From: an uncultured Bacilli bacterium
Lineage (GTDB): Bacteria; Bacillota_I; Bacilli_A; RF39; UBA660
Reading direction: 5' to 3'
DNA length: 5,222 nt
NCBI GenBank assembly: GCA_947631885.1
Contig: CANRMZ010000090.1
Coordinates: 1-5,222, forward strand
The notes below the pieces were generated by a model, which was not told the origin of the DNA, made no database searches, and was given only the letters and a program-made list of their open reading frames with translations. Both the position numbers and the translations under genes were made by a program. Below are positions 4,841-5,222 of this stretch, in pieces; positions within the stretch are counted from its first letter, which is position 1, and each line of letters begins with the position of its first letter.

Positions 4841-5222
4841 CTAGTTCATTATTAAACATTTGCTTAACACGGTCATTACATTTGCTTGCTTTAGAGCATC
4901 TAGTAATTTCTTTTTTCATACCACTTTCAAAGTTTTCAGCAAAGCCCTTAAAGCTTTTTTCACCTACAACGATGTATGGTGTACCTGTAAATTCATCACC
5001 AAAATAAGTAGCAACATCAAATAAAAGTTGTTCTACGCCAAAATCGTAGGGATTCCACTTTTCGTCATAAAGCTCAATATAATTATAATCAAACTTACTT
5101 TTATAATCTTTATCTTTAGCAAGGTCCGTAAAAAATTCATTAGCAGCAGCACATTTTGGACATCCATCTTTGCCAAAAACGTACCTTTACTTTTTTACTA
5201 CTTGTAGATATTATCTTTTGGG
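4836..5222 (-). pseudogene. Thioredoxin-fold protein with CPKC motif, frameshifted and cut by the right edge
   Basis: From 5183 down to the TAG at 4838-4836 one frame encodes 115 residues: YVFGKDGCPKCAAANEFF near the start, then ELYDEKWNPYDFG, a cis-proline stretch GTPYIVVGEKSFKGF, and a C-terminal part with two more Cys (RCSKASKCNDRV). The beta-strand, CxxC and Thr-Pro order is that of a thioredoxin or glutaredoxin-like domain, suggesting thiol-disulfide exchange. Upstream, this frame hits TAA at 5189-5187 with no usable start, while another frame runs from the edge as QKIISTSSKKVKV and ends at the same place. Joining the two (for example by a lost TA at GTAC, 5181-5184) restores a continuous KVKVYVFGKDGCPKC. 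It is therefore a frameshifted gene, or a sequencing error near a contig end. The N-terminus, possibly with a signal peptide, lies outside the window. Confidence 0.65.

Overview
The window is very AT-rich chromosomal DNA from a low-GC, Gram-positive, endospore-forming bacterium (Bacillota). The evidence is strong AGGAGG-type Shine-Dalgarno sites and three recognisable mother-cell sporulation genes: a spoIIIAH-like gene, gerE and gerM. Tryptophan is TGG and the stops are TAA or TAG, so nothing suggests a recoded mollicute. A GerE-type regulator points to the Bacilli/Erysipelotrichia side of the phylum, but genus cannot be read from this sequence.

Left part (1-2721, minus strand): a compact bacteriocin export operon. 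Read in its own direction it holds a peptidase-containing (C39) ABC transporter, a very small membrane-anchored protein that may be a reduced HlyD/LcnD-like accessory factor, and two tiny genes for hydrophobic peptides with textbook double-glycine leaders. The second peptide runs off the left edge. The two peptide genes overlap as TAATG, and the transporter and accessory genes overlap by 11 bp. The likely scheme is that both precursors are cut after Gly-Gly by the transporter's own peptidase domain and exported as a two-peptide (class IIb-like) bacteriocin. No immunity or regulatory gene is visible; these may lie beyond position 1.

Middle part (2722-4582, plus strand): a 120-bp divergent region, then a stand-alone spoIIIAH-like gene, gerE and gerM. 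SpoIIIAH and GerM are known partners in the SpoIIIA-SpoIIQ channel complex that joins mother cell and forespore. GerE is the last mother-cell transcription factor. Each gene has its own promoter-like sequence of the expected mother-cell type: SigE-like before spoIIIAH and gerM, SigK-like before gerE. A terminator hairpin separates gerE from gerM.

Right part (4583-5222): a tRNA-Arg(TCT) gene with a near-consensus SigA promoter and its own terminator, then a convergent gene for a thioredoxin-fold protein with a CPKC motif. That gene is cut by the right edge and appears frameshifted near position 5183. No insertion sequence, CRISPR array or integrase is present. The most interesting point is a previously unlisted peptide pair driven divergently from the same short region as a SigE-type sporulation promoter, which raises the possibility of a sporulation-linked bacteriocin.
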